Position numbers and translations under genes: made by a program. A stretch of 64,000 bases of DNA. It comes from Endomychus coccineus. Lineage: Eukaryota; Arthropoda; Insecta; Coleoptera; Endomychidae. Shown one piece after another: positions 45,662 to 54,903 of the stretch. The stretch spans positions 48,698,078-48,762,077 of the forward strand of contig OY294070.1 in assembly GCA_958510875.1 (NCBI GenBank). Reading direction: 5' to 3'. The first letter of the stretch is position 1, and each line of letters begins with the position of its first letter. The notes under the pieces are model-generated. The model did no database searches. It was not told where the DNA came from and was given only the letters and a program-made list of their open reading frames with translations.

Positions 45662-46400
45662 TGTTTTAAAATGTAGGCAATGTTCACTTGGCTTGATCTT
45701 CTTATTAATTTGATAATTCACTTTAACCGTAGGTACACAATTTCTCTGCTATTCACAATAAACACAGGTAAACTATGGTTACTTCTTTTGAAATCAGGAA
45801 CTGTTGAACATTGTTAACTTAGTTTTATTCTTTTTATTAAAGATACAAAACTCTTTAATGATGTTTGGAACTTTATCGAAGGCTGGCTATCGTTCGATGT
45901 TACTTATGAATTGTAGGTTATTGTAACCTTTAAACTTTGTTCGGAGACTTGGAACACTACTTGACTTGTAGAAATTATTTATTTGCTTCGGTTACTTTCA
46001 ACCTTACGAAGCTACTGGAACACTTGGGTTCACCGATGTTTATCCAATAAACTAAGGTTATGGAAACTTTATGAGTTGCTCGAGTACTTTGACTCTTCAG
46101 ATGTTGATGGCTAACTGACTTGGCTTGTCTTCAGATGCCTTTTATAGGCCTTCAAAACCGATGCTACTTGATGTCATATTCAACCTATGAGGTGCTTTCT
46201 TTACCTATCAAGAATGCTTTGATGATTGTTGCAAAACGGACGTAAGTATTACATTGTTACTCGTCTGACGTTTATAAAATCGCCTCGACCAATCAGAATT
46301 TAGCATTCTATAAATTTTGAATTATTGGAGATTTTCAACTTATTTTAAATGATGATGATTCCTTCTTTTTAAATTAATATTGCCTACATTTTTCCACACA
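45662..46400 (-). repeat. TG...CA unit, possible solo LTR
   Basis: A 739-bp unit that begins TGTTTTAAAATGTAGGCAAT and ends ATTGCCTACATTTTTCCACA plus CA, so its ends are short imperfect inverted repeats. On the - strand it contains a TATA box and initiator (46146-46113), several AATAAA signals downstream (around 45970 and 45830) and no long reading frame. That order (promoter, then polyadenylation signals) is what an LTR shows. No matching target duplication is seen and no partner LTR is present, so a host promoter with a leader exon remains possible. Confidence 0.45.
46113..46146 (-). promoter_or_regulatory. TATA + initiator core promoter
   Basis: On the - strand TATAAAAG (46146-46139) is followed by TCAGTT (46118-46113). 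The initiator A at 46116 is 30 bases from the first T of the TATA box, which is the standard arthropod spacing. Transcription would run leftward into 45.6 kb. Confidence 0.55.
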
Positions 46401-47153
46401 CTTTGGTATAAGATAACCTATGATTAGGTTATTATTAATATGATTATTCCAATAATTATTATAAATTTGACAGTTTTCATTCTTAAAAACTAATACATAA
46501 TATAATATATCAATAACATTTCTTTAACATTATATAACTCAAATTTACTAATCCTAACTTATATCTATAACATTTTTCAATAGTTTGTGCTATCTCATGA
46601 TAGTTTTGGTAATCATTTTAATTATAATTTCTGCCTTCGTAACACTGTACGTTTATTCACTTTCACTGAAGTTCTTGTTTTACACTTCTATTCTAATTAC
46701 ATTGTTGTTTATTATGTTTTACATTGTTTATTATATTATACTAACTATTATTTAACTTTTAATATTGTTTTTAATTCCATATAATATCTTTTTATTAATC
46801 TTTTCTGATTTTCAATGTTCGGTAAGTTCTAATTTTTATCCATTTTTGTTGTTTAGGAAATGAAATCATAACAATATGTATTTTCCATTTGAAAATTTAG
46901 ATGAAGATTCATGAAGGACAATGTTTTTCGCTTTGTGTTATGAGCGAATAATTGATAATTATTGATAATGAGTAAGTAGAAAAGCAATTAGAACTACGTA
47001 ATATATCGAAACATTTTAAATACAGCTCATAACTAATAATGGGTGAAGCTATCAACAATTGATATCCTTCAACATTGTTCGGAATCCTCAGAATAATTCC
47101 TGTAAACTCATGCAAACTCATTAAACACACATTCACAGATTATTATAACTATA

Positions 47154-48836
47154 CAGGGTGTTTCAGTTTTTTCGTTCATAACTTCGGCAAACGATAGAAG
47201 TTCTAAAAATAATAGGGGCCTTTCTCATGAAATTTTTCTCTAAATCACTTCTTTTCTGAGATACAGGGTTGTTGAAGTTTTGAAAACTTATAACATTTTC
47301 TTCATTATTACAATTATTACAACAAATGAAAATGTTTAGTTCAAACTTGGTACACTTTAGTTTTACTGGATGAGAAATTTTTTGGTTAGAAAATGTTTTG
47401 TAGATATAGGGTTTTGTACGAATTTAAACCCCTTAAACTCCTACGCCAATGGTCGCAAATTATATTATTGTATACAGATTTAAAAACTTGGATTTATTTT
47501 CTATAAAAAAGTATTCTTGATAAATTTCACTTAGAGGCTTCCTGTTTGAGCTATTTTGATTTTTCTAATCAAATGGAATTTCTTTTGAAAGGCTATTCAA
47601 AAAGTTTAAAAATTAGAATACCTTTTTATTGGTAACGATAAAAAATAATCATTCATAATAAATGCTGAAAATGATATCCATTTACTTCAACGCAACGTCT
47701 ACATCGATTTCTCAACGACCTTCTTCTTCGAATTAACATTTTATAATTTATTTCACGACAAGCTCTTCGAATACGATTCAGTAGATCTTCTCTATTATGA
47801 ATCGGCGTGTCACAAACTTCATCTTTCAAATAACCCCGAGCAAAAAAGTCCAGATGTTTGAGGTCAGGTGATCGAGGAGGCCATGCAACTGAACCACCTC
47901 TACCAATCCATGTTTCACCGTACTTCCTATTTAGCCATTCTCGTACTTGTCTGCCAAAATGGACAGGACAGTCATCCAATTGTATCCATGAATTTGTTCC
48001 ATCATTGTGTGGTGTCTTCGTGATTAGTTTCCAAAAGTTTTAAAAATATAGCGGTAGTTGGTGTATGGTAAAACGTATGGACCAAAAATATTGTATTCGT
48101 GAATGCCAAGTCTGTTCTAGAAAATTCTTAGATCTTGTACCATGAGTGTTTTCATATGCCCATAAACGTAAATCGCGAAAATTAATAAATCCACGTCCGT
48201 GTAAAATGTGCTTTATCTGTCCACAATATTTGCTGGAGAAAGTTTTCGTTGTTGTATAGTTTCTTATGGGCAAATGAATACCCACCATTGTACAAGATCT
48301 AGAAATTTTCAAGAGGAATTCAATGTCAATGTCTGACTTGGCATTTACAAAAACAATATTTTTGGCCCATACGGCTTACCAGACAGACTAACGGCCGCTG
48401 CATTTTTAGAATTTTTGGAAACTTATCACGCAGACACCACACAATGAGGAAACAAATGCATGGATACAATTGGATGGCTGTCCTGCCCATTTTGACAGAC
48501 AAGTACGAGAATGGCTAAATAGGAAGTACGGTGAAAGATGGATTGGTAGAGGTGGTCCAGTTGCATGGCCTCCTCGATTACCTGACCTCCTCTGAACTTT
48601 TTTGCTAGGGGTTATTTGAAAGAAACTATGTCACCCCGGTTCATACTAGAGAAGATTTACTGAATCGTATTCGAAGAGCTTGTGGGGAAATTAATAATAA
48701 AATGTTAATTCGAACAAGAAAGTCGTTGAGAAATCTATGTCGGCGTTGCGTTGAAGTAAATGGATCATTTTGAGCATTTATTATGAATTATTTTTCATCG
48801 TTACCAATGAATAGGAATTTTAATATTTTCTTTTTT
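47154..48836. mobile_element. mariner-like element A, copy 2, inverted dimer
   Basis: The left end CAGGGTGTTTCAGTTTTTTC is preceded by TA. From 47154 to about 48312 the element is in - orientation. From about 48285 to 48836 a second partial copy runs in + orientation, from the middle of the transposase to its C-terminus, ending without a TIR. The two halves meet in the ACCATTGTACAAGATCTAGA region. The right border abuts PLE sequence. Confidence 0.75.
47653..48312 (-). pseudogene. mariner-like transposase A (left half of dimer)
   Basis: C-terminal half of the transposase on the - strand. DDCPVHFGRQVREWLNRKYG carries the second catalytic Asp region, then WPPRSPDLKHLDFF the third; I count 36 residues between the D before GCP/DCP and the D of SPD. 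The C-terminus is HNREDLLNRIRRACREI and RRCVEVNGYHFQHLL. The 48312-48040 frame holds the upstream part (FINFRDLRLWAYENTH) with stops between. The N-terminal third and first catalytic Asp are absent. The + strand mirror at 48440-48780 shows the same blocks with other lesions. Confidence 0.75.
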
Positions 48837-48837
48837 T

Positions 48838-49140
48838 AGCTTGTTTACAACTATAAACTGGATATATTGCAAATTTAGAAAACAAATTATGGCATTTATT
48901 AATTACTAAAGGATGATATGTGGAACTTTTGAAGGTAATGGCTCTAATTTGGTTGGCTACGTTACAATTTCCCTTTTTATTTAGAATTTAAATTACTGAT
49001 CAAGATTTCTCGTAACCATTGTCCAACGCAATGTCCTGAAGTTTCTCAACTTCGTTGTTATAATTTTGCTGGCTCAAAGGGACGTTCAATAATCTATGAA
49101 CAAGGCTATTAAATGGAGCTATTTTATGTTTAAGGTGATT
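48838..49140 (-). pseudogene. PLE linker fragment
   Basis: On the - strand from 49140: HKIAPFNSLVHRLLNVPLSQ then QNYNNEVEKLQDIALDNGYE, the linker between PLE reverse transcriptase and endonuclease. After a gap, FSKFAIYPVYSCKQAK at 48890-48845 matches the beginning of the GIY-YIG part at 4531. Both parts are in one orientation here, unlike the 4385 copy. The mariner A dimer begins where this sequence stops. Confidence 0.7.
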
Positions 49141-49622
49141 TGCCATAAAAATCGACTTTGTTTTTTTTCCTGATTTTTTTTAAATAAATAGATGTATTAT
49201 TGATACACAATTGGTCAAAGTTTGAAAGAGCCTGTCGGTTTAGTTTCGGAGAAAAAAAATGTTGAAAATCGTAAAAATCCTATGTGCCTCCTTTTCTCTT
49301 ATGAAAGCCGACCCCGACAAGTCACTCTGTTTTAACAAATGCGCAAAAGAAAATTGTTTTTTTGTAAAATAAAACTTTTCACATGTTCTTCGAAGTTATA
49401 ATAATGTTTCCTTCGGTTAAAATAATCACTCGCCCGTTTCTTTATATAAGTAATTCGCGATGTTAAATGATAAACAACGCGAAATGGCAACGGATATTTT
49501 TTCTCGAAATGCGCTTATAAAAAGTAGGCAACACCTCTCATCGCGCGCGGAGTTTGAATTTACGTACGCGGTATATGCGTTCTGCTTGCAGCTATTGATT
49601 CTTCATTGCTTACGCGTAAAAG
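49141..49622. other. unassigned
   Basis: Short frames only. 49460-49645 + (61 codons) has no recognisable features and overlaps the MITE that follows. Confidence 0.35.
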
Positions 49623-49840
49623 CAAAGAGATCTATACATGAGTAGACAACTAAGCCTTTCACTGGAAACTTGACCGACATACTTGTATTCTTATACTCTT
49701 GTGATAGAAGGGGAGACCGTGCGAGTGAGAGCGCACTACGAGCACACTACATGTGCGAGAAAGACAGAATGTCCGACTAGTTAACAGCCCTTTCCTATGC
49801 TTAACACACTACTTGTCTACTCTATACGTAGACCTCTTTG
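49623..49840. mobile_element. 218-bp MITE with 8-bp target duplication
   Basis: The ends CAAAGAGATCTATACATGAG and CTCTATACGTAGACCTCTTTG are complementary with a few mismatches. CGTAAAAG is duplicated exactly at 49615-49622 and 49841-49848. The 8-bp duplication and the CA.AG-type end suit a non-autonomous hAT. The interior is non-coding. Confidence 0.8.
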
Positions 49841-50344
49841 CGTAAAAGTTATCAGACCAACTAAAATTTCTAAATAATAAATCTCATCGTATCAATAAAG
49901 CAGTTTTCTACCGCGGTACTCTCCGTAACCGCTAGATGGCGCACCTTTCCCACCGACTTTTGTGCTCTTGACGCTGCGCTCATCCAAGTTCTGCCCCGAG
50001 CGGTCAAAAGTTCCATTTGGAACTATCCAACTTTCATTTAATACAGGCTCAATAATATTTTCTCCGAAAACTTTTTATATTCCCCCAATAACCGAATTCT
50101 CTTTGTTGATTAACTTGATAATTCCATGATACCTTACGAGAATCGCCATTTTGCATGTGAAACCAATGTTATACAAAACAAGTTTAAATAAATTTTCGCT
50201 TGCATAATGTTAAAGTTGCTTACTGTTTTCGACAAGGAAGGATGTTAAAAGTTAAAATGCTAACGGTAATTGTAAGTAATATTGGAGCTCCTACCTACAA
50301 TTTATCAAAATCTATCAACAACATAATAGGGAAAAATGAATTGA

Positions 50345-51002
50345 AATTTGAAGGACTCATGGCATTTTAATGAATTTATAAAAAATCAATTCGGACCCGT
50401 AGATCATCTATTAATTTCCTTGGACATTGTTTCTTTATTTACAAATACACCAGTTGTTATGGCATTGAGTGGTATCAAAAAACTTTGGGCAGAAATTAAA
50501 AACCACACCTCTAGATCAATCAAAATTTTGAAATTGTTCGTTATACTCTGGAAATGAATGGCTACATTCCGAAGACCTCAAAGAAAATTAAGAAATGTTA
50601 AAAAAGATATGATATAAATGTTGCTCACAAACCTACTAACTGTGTTGGTAAATATTTTTCAAATCTAAAACCTTTAATACCCAAAGATAAACAAACCCGC
50701 ACAGTATACAAATTAAATTGTTTAGAATACGATGGGACTTATACAGGGATCTCTCAACAATATTTGCAAAAAAGAATGTATGGTCATAAGTATAGTCATA
50801 GAAACAAAAACTTAGAAAATCCACCGACTTTGTTAAACATTGTTTTGATTATAACCATCAATTCGATTACAAAAAAGTTAATATTTTAACTAAAGAAATC
50901 AATAATTATAAAAGATCTATTCTGGAGATGATTCACATAAAACATGACTCCAGGTTTATAAATCATAGAACAGATATTCAGTCATTAAGTCAGAATTATA
51001 CC
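50345..51002 (+). pseudogene. PLE (RT piece and GIY-YIG), interrupted by BEL/Pao
   Basis: The + strand reads ISLDIVSLFTNTPVVMALSG near 50415, the PLE reverse-transcriptase block with the first catalytic Asp. Then, in shifted frames, KYFSNLKPLIPKDKQ, LNCLEYDGTYTGISQQYLQK, RMYGHKYSHRNKN, HCFDYNHQFDYKKVNI and KRSILEMIHIKHDS, ending QSLSQNY at 51000. Between the RT block and the endonuclease much is deleted. The next codons are found at 56793 (AATTTAATTAATT), on the other side of the BEL element, in line with the uninterrupted relative at 21860-22210. Confidence 0.8.
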
Positions 51003-51277
51003 TGTTGCGTTTCAATCACCTACCCGGTGAATGGAAACGTTCAAAAAGGAAATGGGATTACTCGGGGAGAAAGAATAAGGCAAATAGGTCCAATACAAAC
51101 TTGTATAACAGCAAAACTTTAAATATATTTCGTAATATCAAAATTGTCACTTGACTTCTGTCATAATATTTTTCAACAAAAACAAAAACTCATCCTTCAA
51201 CTCATATAGAACAAACTCAATCAGGAAAATGCAATGAGTAGATTCCATATACAGGATAAATACAGTGAAATCTAACA
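51003..51277 (-). repeat. BEL/Pao 3' LTR
   Basis: 275 bp, TG...CA ends in either orientation (TGTTGCGTTTCAATCACCTA at the left edge). No difference from the 5' LTR was seen. Confidence 0.95.
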
Positions 51278-51290
51278 TACTCCCCCCTTG
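51278..51290 (-). other. polypurine tract
   Basis: CAAGGGGGGAGTA on the - strand, directly against the 3' LTR: the expected plus-strand primer for reverse transcription. Confidence 0.8.
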
Positions 51291-51324
51291 AGACATGAAA
51301 ACAAATGAAGTGACTCAACATCAA

Positions 51325-54300
51325 TCAAAGGTCTAGTCTAACAGGTTTTTTTATTTTTCTGCCAAATCTTGAAATTGGGGTTTCTTGTTCCACTCTTGGT
51401 TTCTTTGACGAAGTCCCTGCTCTTCGTATATCCCCTGGATCTAGTTCTCCATTATCCATTTCAAGCAGGTAGAGCCTTTGTAAAGGCCTCAATATCTGTC
51501 CTTGGGCAGTCTTCAATTTCACCAATCTACAGTTTCCATCTCTACCTAAAATCATTTCATTTACACGACCCAGTGGCCAATCGCTTCTTTTTTGGTTGTC
51601 ATTGCCAATCAAAACTACGTCACCGACTTTCAAAACATCATTTTTCAGCTTCTTTCTGGAAAACATCGATAGCTGACCCAAATATTCCCTTCGAAATCTC
51701 TTTCGTATATCTTCTTTCAGCTTCATTCTATATCTATAATGCCTTTTCAAATCAGTAGATCCCACAGCATCAAAGTCGGGTACACCAATTTCTTTTATTT
51801 CTTGAAGGAACATAGAAGGTGTTAGAGGGACTAAATCTCTGGGATCTTCAGATATATAAGTTATGGGTCTAGAGTTTACCACTGCTTCACAGTCGCATAT
51901 AACAGTTGATAACTCTTCTGAAGTGAGTGAAGTCCTTTTAAGTACTTTCCGGAGAATATCTTTCACTGTACGAATCAGCCTTTCCCACCATCCACCCCAC
52001 CACGGTGCAGTTGGTGGAATGAATCTGAAGATGATTTTATGTATAGTTCCGTACTCAGAAATTTGATCCCAATTGATATCAGAAAGTGCATTATCTGCAC
52101 CAACAAAATTTTTGGCATTATCGCTATATATGATGTGAGGCCTTCCTCTCCGAGCAACAAATCTTCTGAAAGATTGAAGAAATGCATCTGTGGATAGCGA
52201 CGTCACCAAATCCAAATGAACAGCTCTGTAAACTGCGCATGTATACAAGGTTATCCAGACTTTTCCTCCTGTCCTGATATACAAAGGACCTGCCAAATCC
52301 ACCCCTACAATTTCGAATACTGCTGCATCTCGTACCCTCGTCTCCGGAAGAGCTATAGGCGGCACTCCCAAGTTTCTTGCCTGCAGTTTGCGACAGATAA
52401 AACATCTTGAAATTACCGATTTTATTGTTCGTCTTCCCTTGATGATCCAAAAACGTTCCCTCAATATACCCAATAGACATTGAACTCCTGCATGAACATT
52501 TTTCAAATGCTCTTTAAAAATCAATCTTGACACAACTTCATGTTTGGATGGCAAGACATAAGGATAACGGAACTCAAGGCAGTCATTCCTATCAGAAATT
52601 TTGGTACGGATTCTGATGAGGCCAGCTTCATCAATGAACGGACACAAGGAAGATAATTTGGAGTCATCAATACCTTGAAAGGTTTCTTCTTGTATCATTT
52701 TGATGATGAAATTTTCGGAATCAACAATTTCTTGTACTGTCAGAACATCTCTAATTCTATCATCTTTCGTTTTGCAATTCTGAATGAACCGCTTTATCCA
52801 AGCAATCATTCTGATAATTTTGTCATAATCAGAGAAATAGTGATAATACCAGGTATAATCCTTCTTGGAACAAATTAGAGACGAAATTATACTTTTTCGT
52901 TTCTCTTCGTTGACAGATTTCTCGTCATAAATCAAAATTTGCTTGGGCCAATATGATTCCGCCTTCCACAACCAAGAAGGACCTTCCCACCATTTTCCTT
53001 CAACTAATTTCTTCGGTGAACATCCACGAGATGGAAGGTCTGCTGGGTTGATTTCTCCAGGAACGAAATACCAGTTTTCTTTATTGCTCATTTTTCGAAT
53101 TTCGTTGACTCGATTCCATACAAATGGTTTCCACTGTTCTTCGTTTCTTATCCATGATAAAACAGTAGAAGAATCAGACCAATAACGAATAAGAATGTTA
53201 GGATCGAAACTTTTGAGGATAGTTTTGGCTAATCTGGCACCAATTGTAGCAGCTAAGAGTTCTAGTCGAGGAATACTCAACTTTTTCAAAGGCGCTACTC
53301 TGGATTTTGCTTGAATCAACTGAACATTTGTTCTGGTTTTGTCTTCTGAACGCAAAAATATTGCTGTGGCATACGCTTCTGCACTGGAATCACAGAATAC
53401 GTGCAAAGACACGTTGAACGTATCAGAAGAGACAAGGAACCATCGTGGAATTTTCAAGTAGCTCAATAGAGTAAGTTCTTCAGTCCAGCGAAGAAAGATA
53501 TCACGAGTATCTTCATTCACGTCTGCATCCCAAGCCGTTTTCAAAGCCCATGCCTTCTGCAACAATAACTTAGGACATAATGTAACAGGGCTTGAAAATC
53601 CAATGGGGTCGAAAAGTTTATGTGCCACTGAAAGGATAATACGTTTCGTAACCTTTTCAAAGTTTATTGTTTCAAGCCAATCGTGATTAAGTTCCAAAGT
53701 GTCGAAATTTCTATTCCACATCAAACCAAGAACCGATGAGAATGAAGTAACTTGTGACGAATCATCCAAAAATGAAAATTCCCATCCACGCAAGTCGAAT
53801 TGTGCTTCTTTCATCACCCTGTTGGACTCATCAATAAACCTGTGTAGATCTTCTGAACTGTCCACGCTAGTTACACAGTTGTCGACATAAAAACTCTTTC
53901 GTAATCTGGTAATGACTGATTTCGAATAGGACGTTTCACCTTCAAGGGCATTTTGGAGATGAAGATCTATGACTGCTGCCAGAAGAAATGGGCTACAATT
54001 CACTCCAAAAACGACTCTATTGTGTCTGTATACAATCATTTCTCCGTTCTTGTTATGCCATAGAAACCTGAGTGAATCTCGATCTACTGAATGGAGTCCA
54101 ATTTGTAAAAATGCTCTTCTGATGTCTGATATGACTCCTATTTTGGATAATCGGAACCCAATAAGAAGAGAGGGGATCAGTTCAATTAAGTTTATTCCTT
54201 TTTCCAAACATTGATTAAGAGATGGAGAATTCTTTTCTTTTGCAGAGGCATCAAATACTGGACGTACTTTCGTAGTGGCACTGGAGAGTTTTATAACTGG

Positions 54301-54903
54301 ATGGTGAGGTAAATAGTGACCTACAGTTTTACAGTAATCGATTTTTGAGAATGGAACCTCTTCAATTATCCCTTCTTGTAACCATTCATCAAAAACATTC
54401 TGATAGTCGTCGAAGAACCCATCTCTATGTAGTTTTCTGACGACAGCATTGTGTCTTCTGTAGGCCATATCAAAATTGGATGGAAGAGGAGGATGTCCTT
54501 CCACCCACGGCATACAAACTTCGTATCGGTCATCTTCACTCCGGTTGACGCTCTCTAGAAAATGATTCATGATGGCTTTATCATTTTCTTCAGAAGTTTT
54601 CATATCAGATGGATCTGAAATACCCAGAATATCTAATTTCCATAGGTTTGATATCGAAATATCTCTGGATAACATTGAGCTGACTATAGTGGATGAATAA
54701 TCATTAACAACAGGGGTAGATGACGAAATCTTTCCCATCAGGGTCCATCCTAGTAAAGTTTGCATAGCTACCAAACCACAACTCAGTTCATGTTTTTTCC
54801 CAGTGAACAATTTTCCAGCAATATCTGCCCAATGAGGATGTCTATGGGACCATTTTTCGTGTCTGTGAGTTTGATACCAAAATTGCAAAGTTCTCGTGTC
54901 CAA
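51325..54903 (-). CDS. BEL/Pao Pol: RT, RNase H, integrase
   Basis: A 1192-codon open frame without internal stops. Its first ~45 residues overlap the end of the gag frame. Then comes RT, with VRPVFDASAKEKNSPSLNQ and ISDIRRAFLQIGL near residue 260 and an active-site box SFYVDNCVTSV near 335. The second Asp of YVDD is Asn, a variant I have seen in BEL/Pao proteins. The peptidase A17-labelled region (KLFDPIGFSSPVTLCPK) is followed by an RNase H region (LHVFCDSSAEAYATAIFL). The integrase zinc site is H..H plus CFICRKLQ, and the integrase core has VGVDLAGPL, YSDNAKNFVG and WWERLIRTVK (D, D and E positions). The C-terminal DUF5641-type domain is VGDVVLIGNDNQKRSDWPLG. Complete length for the family. 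The upstream boundary depends on how the frame change from gag is read. Confidence 0.92.
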   Translation of the reverse strand: MDTRTLQFWYQTHRHEKWSHRHPHWADIAGKLFTGKKHELSCGLVAMQTLLGWTLMGKISSSTPVVNDYSSTIVSSMLSRDISISNLWKLDILGISDPSDMKTSEENDKAIMNHFLESVNRSEDDRYEVCMPWVEGHPPLPSNFDMAYRRHNAVVRKLHRDGFFDDYQNVFDEWLQEGIIEEVPFSKIDYCKTVGHYLPHHPVIKLSSATTKVRPVFDASAKEKNSPSLNQCLEKGINLIELIPSLLIGFRLSKIGVISDIRRAFLQIGLHSVDRDSLRFLWHNKNGEMIVYRHNRVVFGVNCSPFLLAAVIDLHLQNALEGETSYSKSVITRLRKSFYVDNCVTSVDSSEDLHRFIDESNRVMKEAQFDLRGWEFSFLDDSSQVTSFSSVLGLMWNRNFDTLELNHDWLETINFEKVTKRIILSVAHKLFDPIGFSSPVTLCPKLLLQKAWALKTAWDADVNEDTRDIFLRWTEELTLLSYLKIPRWFLVSSDTFNVSLHVFCDSSAEAYATAIFLRSEDKTRTNVQLIQAKSRVAPLKKLSIPRLELLAATIGARLAKTILKSFDPNILIRYWSDSSTVLSWIRNEEQWKPFVWNRVNEIRKMSNKENWYFVPGEINPADLPSRGCSPKKLVEGKWWEGPSWLWKAESYWPKQILIYDEKSVNEEKRKSIISSLICSKKDYTWYYHYFSDYDKIIRMIAWIKRFIQNCKTKDDRIRDVLTVQEIVDSENFIIKMIQEETFQGIDDSKLSSLCPFIDEAGLIRIRTKISDRNDCLEFRYPYVLPSKHEVVSRLIFKEHLKNVHAGVQCLLGILRERFWIIKGRRTIKSVISRCFICRKLQARNLGVPPIALPETRVRDAAVFEIVGVDLAGPLYIRTGGKVWITLYTCAVYRAVHLDLVTSLSTDAFLQSFRRFVARRGRPHIIYSDNAKNFVGADNALSDINWDQISEYGTIHKIIFRFIPPTAPWWGGWWERLIRTVKDILRKVLKRTSLTSEELSTVICDCEAVVNSRPITYISEDPRDLVPLTPSMFLQEIKEIGVPDFDAVGSTDLKRHYRYRMKLKEDIRKRFRREYLGQLSMFSRKKLKNDVLKVGDVVLIGNDNQKRSDWPLGRVNEMILGRDGNCRLVKLKTAQGQILRPLQRLYLLEMDNGELDPGDIRRAGTSSKKPRVEQETPISRFGRKIKKPVRLDL

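Larger units (their letters stand above)
43960..46985. repeat. ~100-bp inverted repeats 2.9 kb apart
   Basis: 43962-44060 (TATCAATAATTATCAATTAT ... TTCAAATGGAAAATATATG) and 46975-46880 are reverse complements with few mismatches. Mariner D inserted exactly at the inner end of the left copy. They may be the ends of a larger element or a simple inverted duplication. Confidence 0.6.

Noticed and set aside
49900..50000. Possible tRNA or small RNA gene in the GC-richer patch
   Set aside because: No cloverleaf with B-box-like GGTTCGANTCC sequence could be found by eye.
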